NCBI RefSeq assembly: GCF_963576545.1
Contig: NC_083651.1
Span: 18,475,748-18,539,747, forward strand
Reading direction: 5' to 3'
DNA length: 64,000 bases
From: Limanda limanda
Taxonomy: Eukaryota > Chordata > Actinopteri > Pleuronectiformes > Pleuronectidae
The position numbers and the translations under genes are program-made. Under the pieces are notes generated by a model, which saw nothing but the letters and a program-made list of their open reading frames with translations, was not told the origin of the DNA and did not search any database. This document shows, one piece after another, positions 38,728 through 49,900 of the stretch (position 1 is its first letter; each line of letters starts with the position of its first letter).

Positions 38728-38898
38728 TGTGGCAGGACAAGGAAAGGCAGAGACGCAGGTACTGCTTACTGTTGTTTATTCAGTAGTCAGGAAGAACAGG
38801 CACATGTTCCCCATACGGGAAGTATATATAGCTTCAACCTTTACATTTCCCATCGACCCACTGGGTGAGAGGACACACCCATGAGTGCACGCCACACA
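38728..38898 (-). repeat. 3' LTR of the gypsy element (171 bp, complete)
   Basis: On the minus strand it begins TGTGTGGCGTGCAC directly after the purine tract and ends CCTGCCACA, the usual TG...CA ends. U3 contains a TATATATA box (38823-38830). R-U5 contains AATAAA (38775-38780). It is a very short LTR. Confidence 0.9.
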
Positions 38899-38917
38899 GC
38901 CCCCCCCGAACACCCAG
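38899..38917 (-). other. Polypurine-type tract before the 3' LTR
   Basis: The minus strand reads CTGGGTGTTCGGGGGGGGC immediately before the LTR start TGTGTGG. The G8 run is the likely plus-strand primer for reverse transcription. It is not a perfect purine tract, as it contains pyrimidines upstream of the G-run. Confidence 0.65.
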
Positions 38918-38944
38918 AGGGAAAAATACAAAATGGGACAAAAG

Positions 38945-39463
38945 TCAGTACCTCTCAGGGGGTTTAACGAGGCGACCATAACGGCTACGCCGATCCCCGT
39001 CCGCAAACGCAGGGGTGAAACAAGCAGAAGGGACATCATTTACAACAGACACAGGATCAGGAGGCACAACTGGAGAAAACAACACAGGGGTCTTAGAAGG
39101 GGGGCGACCACGACGGGGAACCCGGGCCGGTAGCACCTCTTCGCCGGCCAACAGATGAGCTGGCTTGAGTCTGTCTAACGAAACACGCTCCCTGCGCCCG
39201 CCCACGTCCAGAATGAAACTTTTAGAACCCGCCTCTAACACCCTAAACGGGCCGTCATACGGGGGCTGGAGGGGAAACCGGTGAGCATCGTGACGCACGA
39301 AAACAAACCGAGCGGTCGCGAGATCCGTTGGCACGAAAGACCGAGGAGAAAAATGATGCACGGGCACCGGTGCACAAGCGGACTGTGACGCAGGACGCGG
39401 AAAGTGGGCCGAGCTCTGAGGCAGAAACTCCCCTGGGACGCGGAGCGGCTGACCGAGCACCAA
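38945..39463 (-). pseudogene. pol part 3: integrase C-terminal domain
   Basis: This frame continues the integrase after the break near 39480. RFVFVRHDAHRFPLQPPYDG followed by PFRVLEAGSKSFILDVGG is the GPY/F-type module that follows gypsy integrase cores. VSLDRLKPAHL is the usual sequence after it. The polyprotein ends at 38945 (RLVKPPERY), 28 bp before the polypurine-type tract. Confidence 0.9.
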
Positions 39464-40511
39464 CTCTGCAGGCGAGGCATCCAGCCTTAGGAGCCGAGAG
39501 CAACCCGAGCATCACCCACGGCAACCGATCCAACCAGTTTGCATCTGAGAGCGCAGCCCGCAATGACGCCTTAAGCGACCGGTGAAAACGTTCACACAAA
39601 CCGTTAGCCTGGGGGTGGTAGGCAGTGGTACGGTGAACCTGTGTGCCCAAAGACTTTGCTAGCGCTGACCAGAGCTCCGAAATGAACTGCGGGCCTCTGT
39701 CAGAGGTGATATCAGACGGTGCACCAAAACGTGAGACCCAAGCTGAAAGAAAAGCGCGTGCCACGTCCGCAGATGTCGTGGAAGACAGAGGAACCGCCTC
39801 TGGCCACCTAGTGGTCCGATCTACCATGGTAAGGAGATGTGTAAAACCCTGGGAAGGGGGAAGAGGCCCCACAAGGTCGATATGCACATGATCAAAACGC
39901 CTGGCTGGAATCAAAAATGGCTCGAGGGGCGCCCTAGTGTGCTGGTGAACTTTAGCTCGCTGACACGCCACACATGTGGCCGCCCACTCCTTGACCTCTT
40001 TGCGAAGGCCAGGCCACACAAACTTCGAAGACACCAACTTCACCGACGCCCGGACACCCGGATGAGAAAGAGAGTGCACCATATCAAAGACCCGACGGCG
40101 CCAAGCAACCGGCACCACCGGGCGGGGGCGGCCCGTGGAGACGTCGCAAAGGAGGGCAGGCCCACCATTTTGCACAACTGCCTCCTCCAGCTCCAGACCG
40201 GTACTCGCAGCTCTCAGTGCAACGATACCCGGGTCCCCAGGTTGATCGGCAGCCAGTGCGGAAAAATCAACCCCAAGATGCACAGGGCACACCAGCACCC
40301 GCGACAGGCAGTCTGCAACCGGGTTCGCCTTACCCGCCACATGTTGGATGTCCGTTGTGAATTCGGAGATCGCCGCTAGATGGCGCTGCTGGCGAGCAGA
40401 CCATGGCTCTGTCACCTTTGCCATAGCAAACATCAATGGTTTGTGGTCAACATAGGCTGTGAAAGGGCGGCCTTCTAGCAGGAAACGGAAATGACGCGTA
40501 GCCAGGTACAA
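39255..40511 (-). pseudogene. pol part 2: end of RNase H and integrase core
   Basis: This 418-codon frame begins in the RNase H tail (YVDHKPLMFAM, IQHVAGKANPVADCLSR). The integrase follows: zinc-binding HHCC (H146, H150, C180, C183), then the DDE core with D212 in VHIDLVGPLP, D271 in ITSDRGPQF and E307 in NGLCERFHRSLK. The spacing D58D35E is canonical, so the catalytic core itself is undamaged. The frame shifts near 39480 after PWVMLGL, and the last 70 or so codons of this frame are out-of-frame sequence. Confidence 0.94.
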
Positions 40512-42160
40512 CGCTTACAGTTCCCGGTCAAACACACTGTATTTTTGCTCACTGTCTCGCAAACCGCGGATAAAAATGCAAGGGGCTGCCACGCACCCGC
40601 AACCCGCTGTTCAACAACTGCACCAACAGCCACATCTGAAGCATCGGTCGTGAGGGCGATGGGCGCCCGAGACTCGGGGTGCGCCAGAAGCGCCGCGTTA
40701 GCCAGGGCAGCCTTAGCCCCCTCAAAAGCCTGGATCCTCACAGGGGTCCAATCAACCTGGTCCTTGGCTTTCTTAAGCTTCAAAGCACCATACAATGGCT
40801 GCAGGAGTTGGGCCGCACGAGGCAAGAAACGATTGTAAAAGTTTACCATGCCCAAAAACTCCTGTAGCGACCTGACCGAGACCGGACGGGGAAAATCCGC
40901 AACTGCATGCACCTTCGAGGGCAAAGGAACCGCACCCTGCGACGAAATGCGATGGCCCAAAAAGTCTATGACAGACAGCCCAAACTGGCACTTGGCTGTG
41001 TTGACAATGAGACCATGCCCATCAAGGCGCTGGAAAACCTGCCTAAGGTGCGACAAATGCTCATCAGCCGACGGGCTGGCCCCCAAGATGTCGTCCAAAT
41101 AGACGAAAACAAACGCGAGGTCACGTAGCACCGAGTCCATCAATCGCTGAAACGTCTGCGCTGCGCCTTTAAGGCTGAACGGCATCCGCAGGAACTCGAA
41201 AAGCCCAAACGGCGTAATGACAGCAGTCTTGGGCACGTCCTCTGCCACAGGCACCTGATGATAACCCCGCACCAAATCGATTTTAGAAAAAATTGTCATG
41301 CCCGCCAGACGAATCGAAAAATCCTGAACATGCAGAATTGGGTAACGGTCATGGGCCGTAATGTTATTTAAACGGCGGAAGTCGCCGCACGGCCGCCAAG
41401 AACCGTCCGCCTTGGGCACCATCTGGAGCGGTGAAGCCCACGGGCTGTTGGACCGCCTAACGATCCCCAAACGCTCCATGGTAGCAAACTCCTCCTTCGC
41501 GGTGGCTAACTTCACGGTGTCGAGGCGACGCGAACGTGCGAAAACGGGCGTACCCGCAGTGGGAATGAAATGTTCCACGCCGTGTTTAGTAACCGCGGCA
41601 GAAAATGCGGGCGTTGTCAGCGAAGGAAATTCCGCCAGTAAGCGCTGGAAGACATCCTTTGACGCCGCGAAATTAGCGTGTGTTAACGGCCCAGGTCCCC
41701 CTGACTGACACGGAAAAGACGCAAAAGACACAGCATCAATGAGCCTGCGATTAGTTACATCCACTAACAACCCATTAGTGCACAGAAAATCTGCTCCGAT
41801 AATAGGAACCGTAATGGAGGCTACAACAAAATCACACAGAAATTTGCTTCCATTGAAACACACAGTCACAGACTTCGTACCAAACGTCTCTATAGCCGAG
41901 CCATTAGCCGCTGTCAGACGCGGACCACTGCCACGGGCCGAGAGGTCCGTAGCTGCAGGAGGGAGAAGGCTCTTCTGCGAGCCGGAGTCCACCAGGAACT
42001 GATAACCTGATATGGAGTCATGAACGAACAGCAGCTCCTCTTGATCACCAGCACCCACGGCTGCTACCGAGCGCCGGCTCTTCCGTTTCCCGGTGCCTGG
42101 AACGCGCACGGAGGAACGCAGCGGCGCGCCTTGCTGCCGAAGCGCTGATGGAAGAAACAC
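40475..42160 (-). pseudogene. pol part 1: protease, reverse transcriptase, start of RNase H
   Basis: This 561-codon frame contains an aspartic protease ([13 protein letters not shown], residues 56-67, with IIGADFL near 120-126), then reverse transcriptase ([18 protein letters not shown] near 239-256, [12 protein letters not shown] near 293-304, [13 protein letters not shown] near 326-338, and the catalytic YLDD at 354-357), then the RNase H start ([13 protein letters not shown]). DSG replaces the common DTG in the protease, and MPFSLKG replaces MPFGLKN in the reverse transcriptase; both may be substitutions in a decaying copy. The frame shifts near 40570 in the RNase H domain, after which the true frame also meets a TAA near 40515. 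Confidence 0.94.
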
Positions 42161-42759
42161 AGCTGGCCGCGCTGTGTGCGGGTGGAGACTGCAGCCGTCA
42201 CTGCCGGAACCTCGTTCTCCAACGTCGACTGCGAGGACTCCACGGCCACACTCTGCACGGAGACGTTCCTCGAAGTCAGCAGGATCCGGTCCGCCTCCTC
42301 AGCCAATCCACGGAAGTCGCCGGCCGCCAAACAGGAAGAGTCGCTTCCCAAACCGGGAAGCGACAGTAGCTTGTCCGCTCTCTCCGCGGCTGACAAGCTG
42401 TAGCGTCGGAGGAGAAGCTGCCTGATGGCGGCGTACTTCCCTCGCAGCGGCGGGGCCCGCAGGAGCTGCATCACGCGCCGGGTGGATTGCTGGTCCCAAG
42501 CCGCAACCACCAAAAAATACCTGGAGTCGTCTGCCGTCACTCCTCGCAGATGGAAGAGAGCCTCGATGTGCTGAAACCACGTCGCGGGGTCGTTCTTCCA
42601 AAACTCCGGCAGTTTAACGTGCTCCGCGGAGCTGGTCGATCCTGGAAGCTGCTGCGCCATGGTCGTCGTGGAAACACGGTCCACGGGAGCCGGGGAAGAA
42701 AAAACGTCTTCCCCCGATGAGGAAGGGACACTATCCTCCTTCACCTCGAACATGTTCAA
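42064..42759 (-). pseudogene. gag of the gypsy element (probably internally deleted)
   Basis: A 231-codon frame encodes the structural capsid-like protein. Visible parts are VKLPEFWKNDPATWFQHIEA (capsid N-terminal region), LLLRRYSLSAAERADKLLSL, then [20 protein letters not shown], and a Cys/His-rich end [18 protein letters not shown]. In related fish elements a longer segment separates the 'LPGLG' and '[15 protein letters not shown]' blocks, so an internal deletion is likely (from memory of the family). The frame stops at 42064 and overlaps the pol frame by about 97 bp. In relatives gag and pol are often one frame, so this overlap is more likely a frameshift than a programmed one. Confidence 0.85.
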
Positions 42760-42763
42760 AAAA

Positions 42764-42774
42764 CGGGGTCACCA
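42764..42774 (-). other. Primer-binding site, tRNA-Trp type
   Basis: On the minus strand the sequence one base after the LTR end is TGGTGACCCCG. Its complement is the 3' end of tRNA-Trp including CCA (CGGGGTCACCA). The match is 11 nt and then stops. Fish gypsy elements and some avian retroviruses use this tRNA primer. Confidence 0.8.
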
Positions 42775-42775
42775 A

Positions 42776-42862
42776 TGTGGCAGGACAAGGAAAGGCAGAG
42801 ACGCAGGTACTGCTTACTGTTGTTTATTCAGTAGTCAGGAAGAACAGGCACATGTTCCCCAT
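42776..42862 (-). repeat. 5' LTR remnant lacking U3 (87 bp)
   Basis: This is identical over 87 of 87 bases to 38728-38814, the R-U5 part of the 3' LTR, including AATAAA. Similarity stops abruptly at 42862, just downstream of where the TATA box of a full LTR would be. Beyond is host-like AT-rich sequence. Confidence 0.93.
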
Positions 42863-45800
42863 GTTCTGAACATAATCCAGGGTTGTACTATAGTGATGGA
42901 TTATATATGATTGTATCGTGCCTTCAAATTGCATGAGCAGTACTTTGATTAGCATGTACAAATAAATCACCGAACTGGTAAATGTTAAGTGTTTAGGTCA
43001 ATGGGGAAAAGAAATGTTACAAAGCACTTCCCAGCCTCATATGTTAGAATTTATAAAATCAAGTGTCGGATATAAATATGATAAACTCGTAACATAATTT
43101 TCCTCTTTTAAACTCAAATGTGAGAGATGATCATTTTCAGTTGTGAATTCCCTCTGATTTATATTTATATTGGATTTTTAATGAAAAAATAAAAGGTAAA
43201 TTACAAAAGAAAAGAAACCTCTGTTTTGTGAGCACTCAGACCAGGTGCATATTTCTACTTGGTCTTTCTACCAAGCCGTGACGTTTTATTGGTATGGCAG
43301 CTGATAATTAAGCGGAATCATGTGTTTAGTTTTTTTCCTTCATCGCAGCAGAGAAAAGTGCTGATCTGAAATCAAAACATAAAGGACAAGTGACGTCAAA
43401 AAGCCTTCAACCAGATTAACGAATGGCCCCTCTATTTATAAATATTCAATATATATATATATATAATATATTCAATTACTTGATGGTTTATTGATAAAAG
43501 CATTGTTTTTTCATTCATTAAACACATAATGAGGTAACATAGGGACGAGAGGTACAGAAAGAGCAAGAAACAAAAAGGACAAAATCTTGTTGTGAGCCTA
43601 ATCCCTGTTCAGTTGCTTTTCAGCAACAAATCACACACTTGCATGTTTAGTGAAGCCAGCAGAAGGGTGCTTCTGTTTTCACAGATTGGAAACAACTGAA
43701 CGAGTTGAATGAGTCAAATAATACTTACACACCAGAAACAGAGATTAAAACGTTTCAGGGAAAACACACTCACAAGGTCTTGTATTATCATGAACGGACT
43801 CTCTAGCACAGGCTAAATGCACATAAAGTGGAGGACTAAGTAAACCCAGAGTGGATCAAATGAGCTATTTGTGTGCAGTTATCAATAAAGAGTTTATAAA
43901 GAGGAGGACAGAGTCTGTGTCCAGCTGAACTATTGTGCTTTGTCCATTTGAGCCTTAACCCCAGCCATTCTTGAAAAGGACCCCCTCGCCTCAGCTGCAG
44001 TGGTTGGAAATTGATTCCGATCCTCCTGAGACGTTGGTCCATATCATTCACTCCGTGTGGCAGGCCACAGAGGGAGGCAGATATGGCATTTTGAAAGGCA
44101 GCTACAGAAGCAGGGTGGGCTATTGTCACAGCCCCGGTTCAGCTTCTCCTCTCCACTGCCTCTCTATTCAATCTGGCACTGCTCTGTTACGATAAGTAGT
44201 AATATCACCTCAGCCTCTGCTGTGTGTGTGCAGTGCAGTAAGACTGTCTCATACATCTGCTGCACTATCTGCTCCAAGGCTACGTGATTTTTTAAAAATA
44301 TGTCTCAGGGCAGTTGCATCCTCTTAGAAGGAGTTTTCAGTTTTCACAGCTGTTTCAAAACACCCCCACCCAGGGAGCTACTGCTGCTGATTAGAAGTGA
44401 TCAGGTATAACTGCCAAACATCGAAAGTGGTCAGAGTTTATGCCCAACGTTCAGTAAATGTCTTTGAAAGAAAACTTGAAACATTTCTCTTTACTTCAGC
44501 CCTTAACTCGATCTTGCACTTGCCTGCACTCCTGCGCTTTTATAATTTGTATCTTTCTTTCTTTTCTGTTTTGATGCAACTCCTGATTCTTTTTTTTTAA
44601 TTTGTCTTGCTTCTTTCATTTTTTAAATGTTTTTTTTAACACGTTCTTATGCTACTTAATATCTGGTCTCGTAAGTTAATTTGTGTTTCTATTTATCACA
44701 CAATGTAGTAGTTCTCTACAAACTACGAGATGTTTGACTTGCTTGCGGAGCACTGACTATTTTGGAAAACAATGTAACCATTGGGTAATTACATGCTACG
44801 GTCTGTCACGGACAGTATTTGGCAAAGCTGTAAGAGAAGGACAGAAAGACCTCGATACTGTGTGGAATCAGAGTTAAAAAAATCACTTTACCTCCAGTCG
44901 TGGCTGAAGTCTAAACCAAAAGACAACAAGCCTAACACACAAGCTTGAGGTTGACATTTCCTGATTATCTCTCGTTCAGTACTAATAAACATCTATAACT
45001 GGTTAGAAAAGATGAAGAAAAGATCTTTCAAAACTTTTTTGAAAATTATCAGGTTGAGCTACTTGCTACTCGCGCTCACTTCTAACAGTGACACTGTCAC
45101 AAACACATATTGGGCAAAAGAGAATAACCTAATGAATAATGTACCTACATGCTCTGAAGTGCAGACATTTTCCTGACGTTTCTCTAGGTGCAGTAAGGGA
45201 TAATATAAATGTCCGTGTGAGTTGTTCCAGAAATTTTCTAGAACTTTTCCTACCAGCAGCCTGGACAAATGTTCAATGAGCCCATATCAGAATGCAGTTA
45301 ATGATTTTTCCAGCATGTTGTGGATGCACAATTGAAAAAAGGTAAAAGATTATAAATATCCAAGAAAGAAACAAAAAGATGTCATACACGAAGATGACAA
45401 AGGCAAAGATGTCGTCTAAGTAAGACACCGAGATTCATGTCTGAAACCGACTTTCCTATCTGTTTGTATTTTAGTTATAATCCCAAACAGTTTTTAGTTT
45501 TGTTTTTATTGTAGTTCCAGAAAACATCAATGATTTGTTTTCTTGGATGCAAAGTGCCTCCAGAGTGGCAGGATGTGTTTCATTCTGAAGCTTTAACATG
45601 CTGAGGGTAGTGCAGCAGCAGCTCTCTGCCCTCTGCGATCCAGTACAGATTTTCATTTTAACAATTTCATCATAAAACGAGTCAGCAGAGCGGCTGGGTT
45701 AGATATGTGTCTATTTTTGTTGGTTTTCTCGTATTGGCCTCTACAGCTGCAGGTCAATACAAATGGAAAGTTTAAGGCAGAGCAAATAGAGCCAAGTCGA

Positions 45801-45987
45801 GCAAAGTTTCTCTCTTTTTTTTTCTCCTGTCAAACACACAGTCATTTAACCTTGCCGGTTATTTTTGTTTCATTGCTCTATCAATCCAGATAATTTCGAA
45901 AAGACGGGATGGGAATGTTATGGGCTATCCAAGAGTGGGAAGGGGAGCAAGGAAATGTATCTGTCAGTCAAAGGCAGAGATGGGCCT

Positions 45988-46052
45988 TAACAATGCTCAC
46001 ACACACACACACGGACACATACACAAACACACACACACAGACACACACAAAC
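45988..46052. repeat. Compound CA-rich microsatellite
   Basis: CA dinucleotides broken by GG, TA, AA and AG steps. Shorter perfect CA/GT tracts of 16-30 bp also occur at about 24773-24794, 25214-25232, 29907-29939, 30925-30950, 31810-31822, 33655-33695 (interrupted), 56626-56652 and 60349-60371. Confidence 0.95.
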
Positions 46053-46915
46053 ATACATAGAATTGCTTCGGTCATTTAGAAGGAAGATGGGTTTGAAATC
46101 AATTTTTCTATGGCAAAGAGATCGTCCTTTCATTTAAAATAACACTGACAGTCTCATACATATACCCACACGCACAGCAAAACTGAAATGTACACACGCA
46201 TTACACACTATCAACTCCTGACTATCATCTACTTCTTTTCCAGCTAAATGGTGGAGAATCGTAGATTTTCAGTAGCGGCTGTCATATCTCACGCACCTTA
46301 ATTCCGGCTTACACTTGAATTGAGAAGCAATCCATTGTTCAGGGGAGAAAGGAAACATATAAGAATAAAATTCTTCCGTAACACTGAAGAGAATACAGCT
46401 GATCTCATGGGTGCAAGTAGAATCTTACAGGAAGGAGCTCAACTAAGGCCTGAGTTGAATATCTTTAGGCTGATATAAGGGCTGAAAAAATACATTGGTT
46501 TATGTGGCATGTACTCATCAATCTGGAACTGACAATCCCAAAAAGCCCAAACCTTTGACACAAGTGTACATTATTTTATATATAGATCTGTTCTCACCTC
46601 TCTCTTCTCTCTTTAGTTAACCTTCCTGTCTCTTGGATGGAGTAAAACAAATGCTATATATACACAACCACAAACAAACTGAAGTCGAGCAAACAGATTT
46701 TTTTTTTAAACTTAACACAACCTTATTCTGTGGTTTGTAACTCTTTTTTTTTTTACCCAATTTATTTTAGCTCCCTGTCAGAAAAAAACAAACAAAAAAC
46801 ATCGTGAAAACCAGAAGGATGCTAACTGGGAGAGGCTGACTGTAATGAGGGGAATTGTGGTAAAGACAACAAATCACATCATCCCACGCAGATCACAGCT
46901 GGAAGTAACATACAA

Positions 46916-46919
<4 letters not shown>

Positions 46920-46978
<59 letters not shown>
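46920..46978. repeat. (GT)29 microsatellite
   Basis: About 58 bp of perfect GT dinucleotide between 'acaatgttt' and 'tttccagag'. Confidence 0.97.
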
Positions 46979-46980
<2 letters not shown>

Positions 46981-49900
46981 CCAGAGGAAGTAAAGCAGAA
47001 AAATACGCAATTGATAAATCAAAATAAAAGTACATCTTTGGACTTATTGATACATAACAAAAGATTAATGGATTAAAAATGGCTTTAGTTGCAGCCTTCG
47101 TGATTTGAAGAGTATAGACTTCCCTCTCGCTGCAATGTATCTTGATGGAAAGTAAGGAGGAAGAAATCTAAAAAGTAAGCAGCAGCAAAAAACTTCAGAT
47201 ATCTGTGAGTGAAAGATTTCCAGGGACTCTTCAATTTCCCTCCTCTCTGCTGTCTGGCTTTCAAACTAGTTCCCAGTTAAACTCTTTCACCCCATTTTCC
47301 CTCCCTCAACCATTCTCCTCAGGACTTCTTTCTCTCGTGGTCTCATTTCCCACCCCACACTGTCCTTCTTCATGTCAAATTAAAGTGATGGAAATGGACT
47401 TGAGGGGATGCTAATTGCAATTGTCAATCCAATCTAGGTCGCGCCTGAAAGACAGGAGCTCCCTAGCACTTCATCAGTCTTCATTAATATTGAAGGAGTT
47501 TGCCGAGGAGCAGGGGGGGGCAACGTAATCTGCACACGTCTAACAGTGCATCAAAAATTAGGAAGCTGGGGAGGGCACCGATGGCACCTGAGGGATAAAT
47601 ATGCCAGTCAAGAAGAAGTAGGAAGATGTCAGAAGACGGGAATGAAGTCCAGGAATAGATGCAGATTTCAAATGCCACTTCCCACAACGTTCGAAACTTC
47701 GTATGCAGCTTTTCCGTCAATCTTAGTGTTAAGGAAGTAAACAATGTATAACAAGGACATATGCGTGTATATACCTTTAAGAGTCGGTGCAATGTCTACG
47801 TGCTTTTCCCTTTAGAGCCAGATCAGATGTGTGCGTCTCATCTGCAATGTCATCGTTTTCAAGTGACTGATGAAATACATTGTGTTTGACTGGAATACTT
47901 GCAGAGAAAGGTGAACTGAATTAAGGGAAATGTAGTTTGTTTGTTGTTGTTTTTTTAACCTGCAAAAAAGTTTCCAACGAAGAGTTTCAGACAATGACTA
48001 GTGAAGGGAGCAGATTACAGCCCTTTAATAGAAAAACAACAATGAAAATATCAGTGAAGAAGAATCAGACCCAGGCGATGTTATTGCTGAGCAAGGCTCA
48101 GTCGGTTAGAGTCATGTTTGAGGAGAAGGAAGGGGAGAGAGTGTGCCCGCTGTGTATGTTTCTAAAGAAAATGCTTTTGAAGTTAAGTGAAGCAGCAATT
48201 ACTTACAATCAAGTTATTTCAAGTCTATCTGCTTCAATGAACAATGAAAGTTTTAGCAAATTTTGGCAATTCTGTCCTCATCTTTGACGTGGTCATTTCT
48301 ATTCGGCGCCTCAGGTGTTCATGGGTTAATCAGAGCAGACAGAAAATGGAATGTTCTGCATTTCAGGGAACCAATGACTCTGCTGCTGAGAATTATGTAA
48401 AACTGCATTATCTTACCGGTATCCAACACCCTACAATCCACTGTTCTTTCATGAGCTGCCATAAATCGTGTCTCTGGTATTTCCGTTGGGCACTCAAAGG
48501 GCAACATAATGTTAATTTGTTAGGTCGACTCAAGTAACAATTTATGAACCGGCAGTCGGTCTGTCATAGATGAAGCCTGGCTTAAATTTTGAAAAGCAAA
48601 GTATATGTTTACCATTAAGCTGGTGAGATTATAAAGATACACTCATGATTTGTGATCAATTTATGACCAAGTCACACGTGGCGCAGGCACACATTACATA
48701 GATGCACTTATAGTGCAAGTGCCGGCTGGTCATTCTGCAGCAGCGGTTTCAAATGGTTGTTGCCCACAGACCCCCTCTGGCAAGGCAAACCTATCCTTTA
48801 ACAAGTGAGACATAAATTTAAATTGATGCAGCAGTTAGGCTCATCAACTGTTGGTGTTTATTCCCTGCAGTTTTGCAGGTAACCAACCAGCAGAGACCTC
48901 TAATGGCTTCTAATTTCATGGAAAAAAAGGGAATGAGCAGTGTCTGGAGGCTGATGAAACAGCCTCCTGCCGTATCTTAGTGGGCAAAATTAACTTGAGC
49001 TATACCCTCTTGTCAGAATCAGGCTCCTAATCTCCGTCTTTAAAGGCTAAGATCAATATCACTGTGTAAAATAAGTTGAAAACAACGTGAACATGCAAAA
49101 GAGCAGTAATACAGACTATTATCACCTAAATCTGCGGCTCTCCTCAGCTTAACAGAGGGTTTATAATGAGTTTCAGCTCATAGTTTAACTCACTGGCCTG
49201 CGACTTACTGTTTTGACTCACCCTCGTCGCTCTAATAGGCTCATTTGTGGCTGCAGCAGGCAGCTGCTTTCGGTGGAGGAAGCCCTGAAAGCCCACTCCA
49301 CAGTGCTCCACAGCAAATGGCAGACAGACAAAGTTGAACCACCAGCTGGTAAACATACTGCAGCATTTAACAGCTGAAGAGCCAGATATTTCCCTCAGGA
49401 GTTGGCAGAGACCGAAAACCGAGCAAAAAGAAACAAAATATTGGTCTTTTATTCAACTCATGACTCCCAATGAACAGCATTGTTGCTCTGTCTAGCTGCT
49501 ACAAATAAGCACCAGTTTGCCAACGTGTTCCTTGCATAAAACTAAAGAGGTGATGATATGTGGTGTTAATAAAATGTTTCTGTTGCCCCCGAGAGACCAA
49601 AACATGTTCCTGTCTGTGACGATAAGGGATCTTGTTGAACTTGCTGTAAACTTTTTTGCATACCATCTCTAATAAAGTAAAAGCTCTCACTCTCTTCCGT
49701 CAACTGTGCAATGTTTCAACAGCAAAATGAATCATCTGATCATTAATTATAGAGAAATAGCTCCGGTTAAACCTAAAGCTTTTTATAGGCCCTGTATACT
49801 TATATAAAGGTCTGCTCGCGCCCTGCCGCCCCTCCCTCTGTCTGATCTACTGCTCCCCGGAAAGATATTGAATGAGACAGATGAAGCTGATTTGTTGGCA

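Larger units (their letters stand above)
38728..42862 (-). mobile_element. Ty3/gypsy LTR retrotransposon, recent but defective
   Basis: This is about 4.1 kb on the minus strand, in the order 5' LTR remnant, primer site, gag, protease, reverse transcriptase, RNase H, integrase, polypurine tract, 3' LTR. Integrase after RNase H defines the Ty3/gypsy order. There is no envelope-like frame. The shared 87 bp of the two LTRs are identical, so insertion is recent. Yet the coding region carries several frameshifts and stops and gag looks internally deleted, so it probably moved using proteins made elsewhere, or decayed quickly. Its high GC stands out sharply from the host intron. It sits in the same orientation as erbb4, so its poly(A) signals are in the sense of the host transcript. 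Confidence 0.95.

Noticed and set aside
39837..40379. 180-codon plus-strand frame and others at 39.3-42.9 kb plus
   Set aside because: They are antisense shadows of gypsy gag-pol, kept open by its high GC content.
38728..42862. Endogenous retrovirus
   Set aside because: There is no envelope-like frame between integrase and the 3' LTR, the LTRs are very short and the gag end is of the gypsy retrotransposon type.
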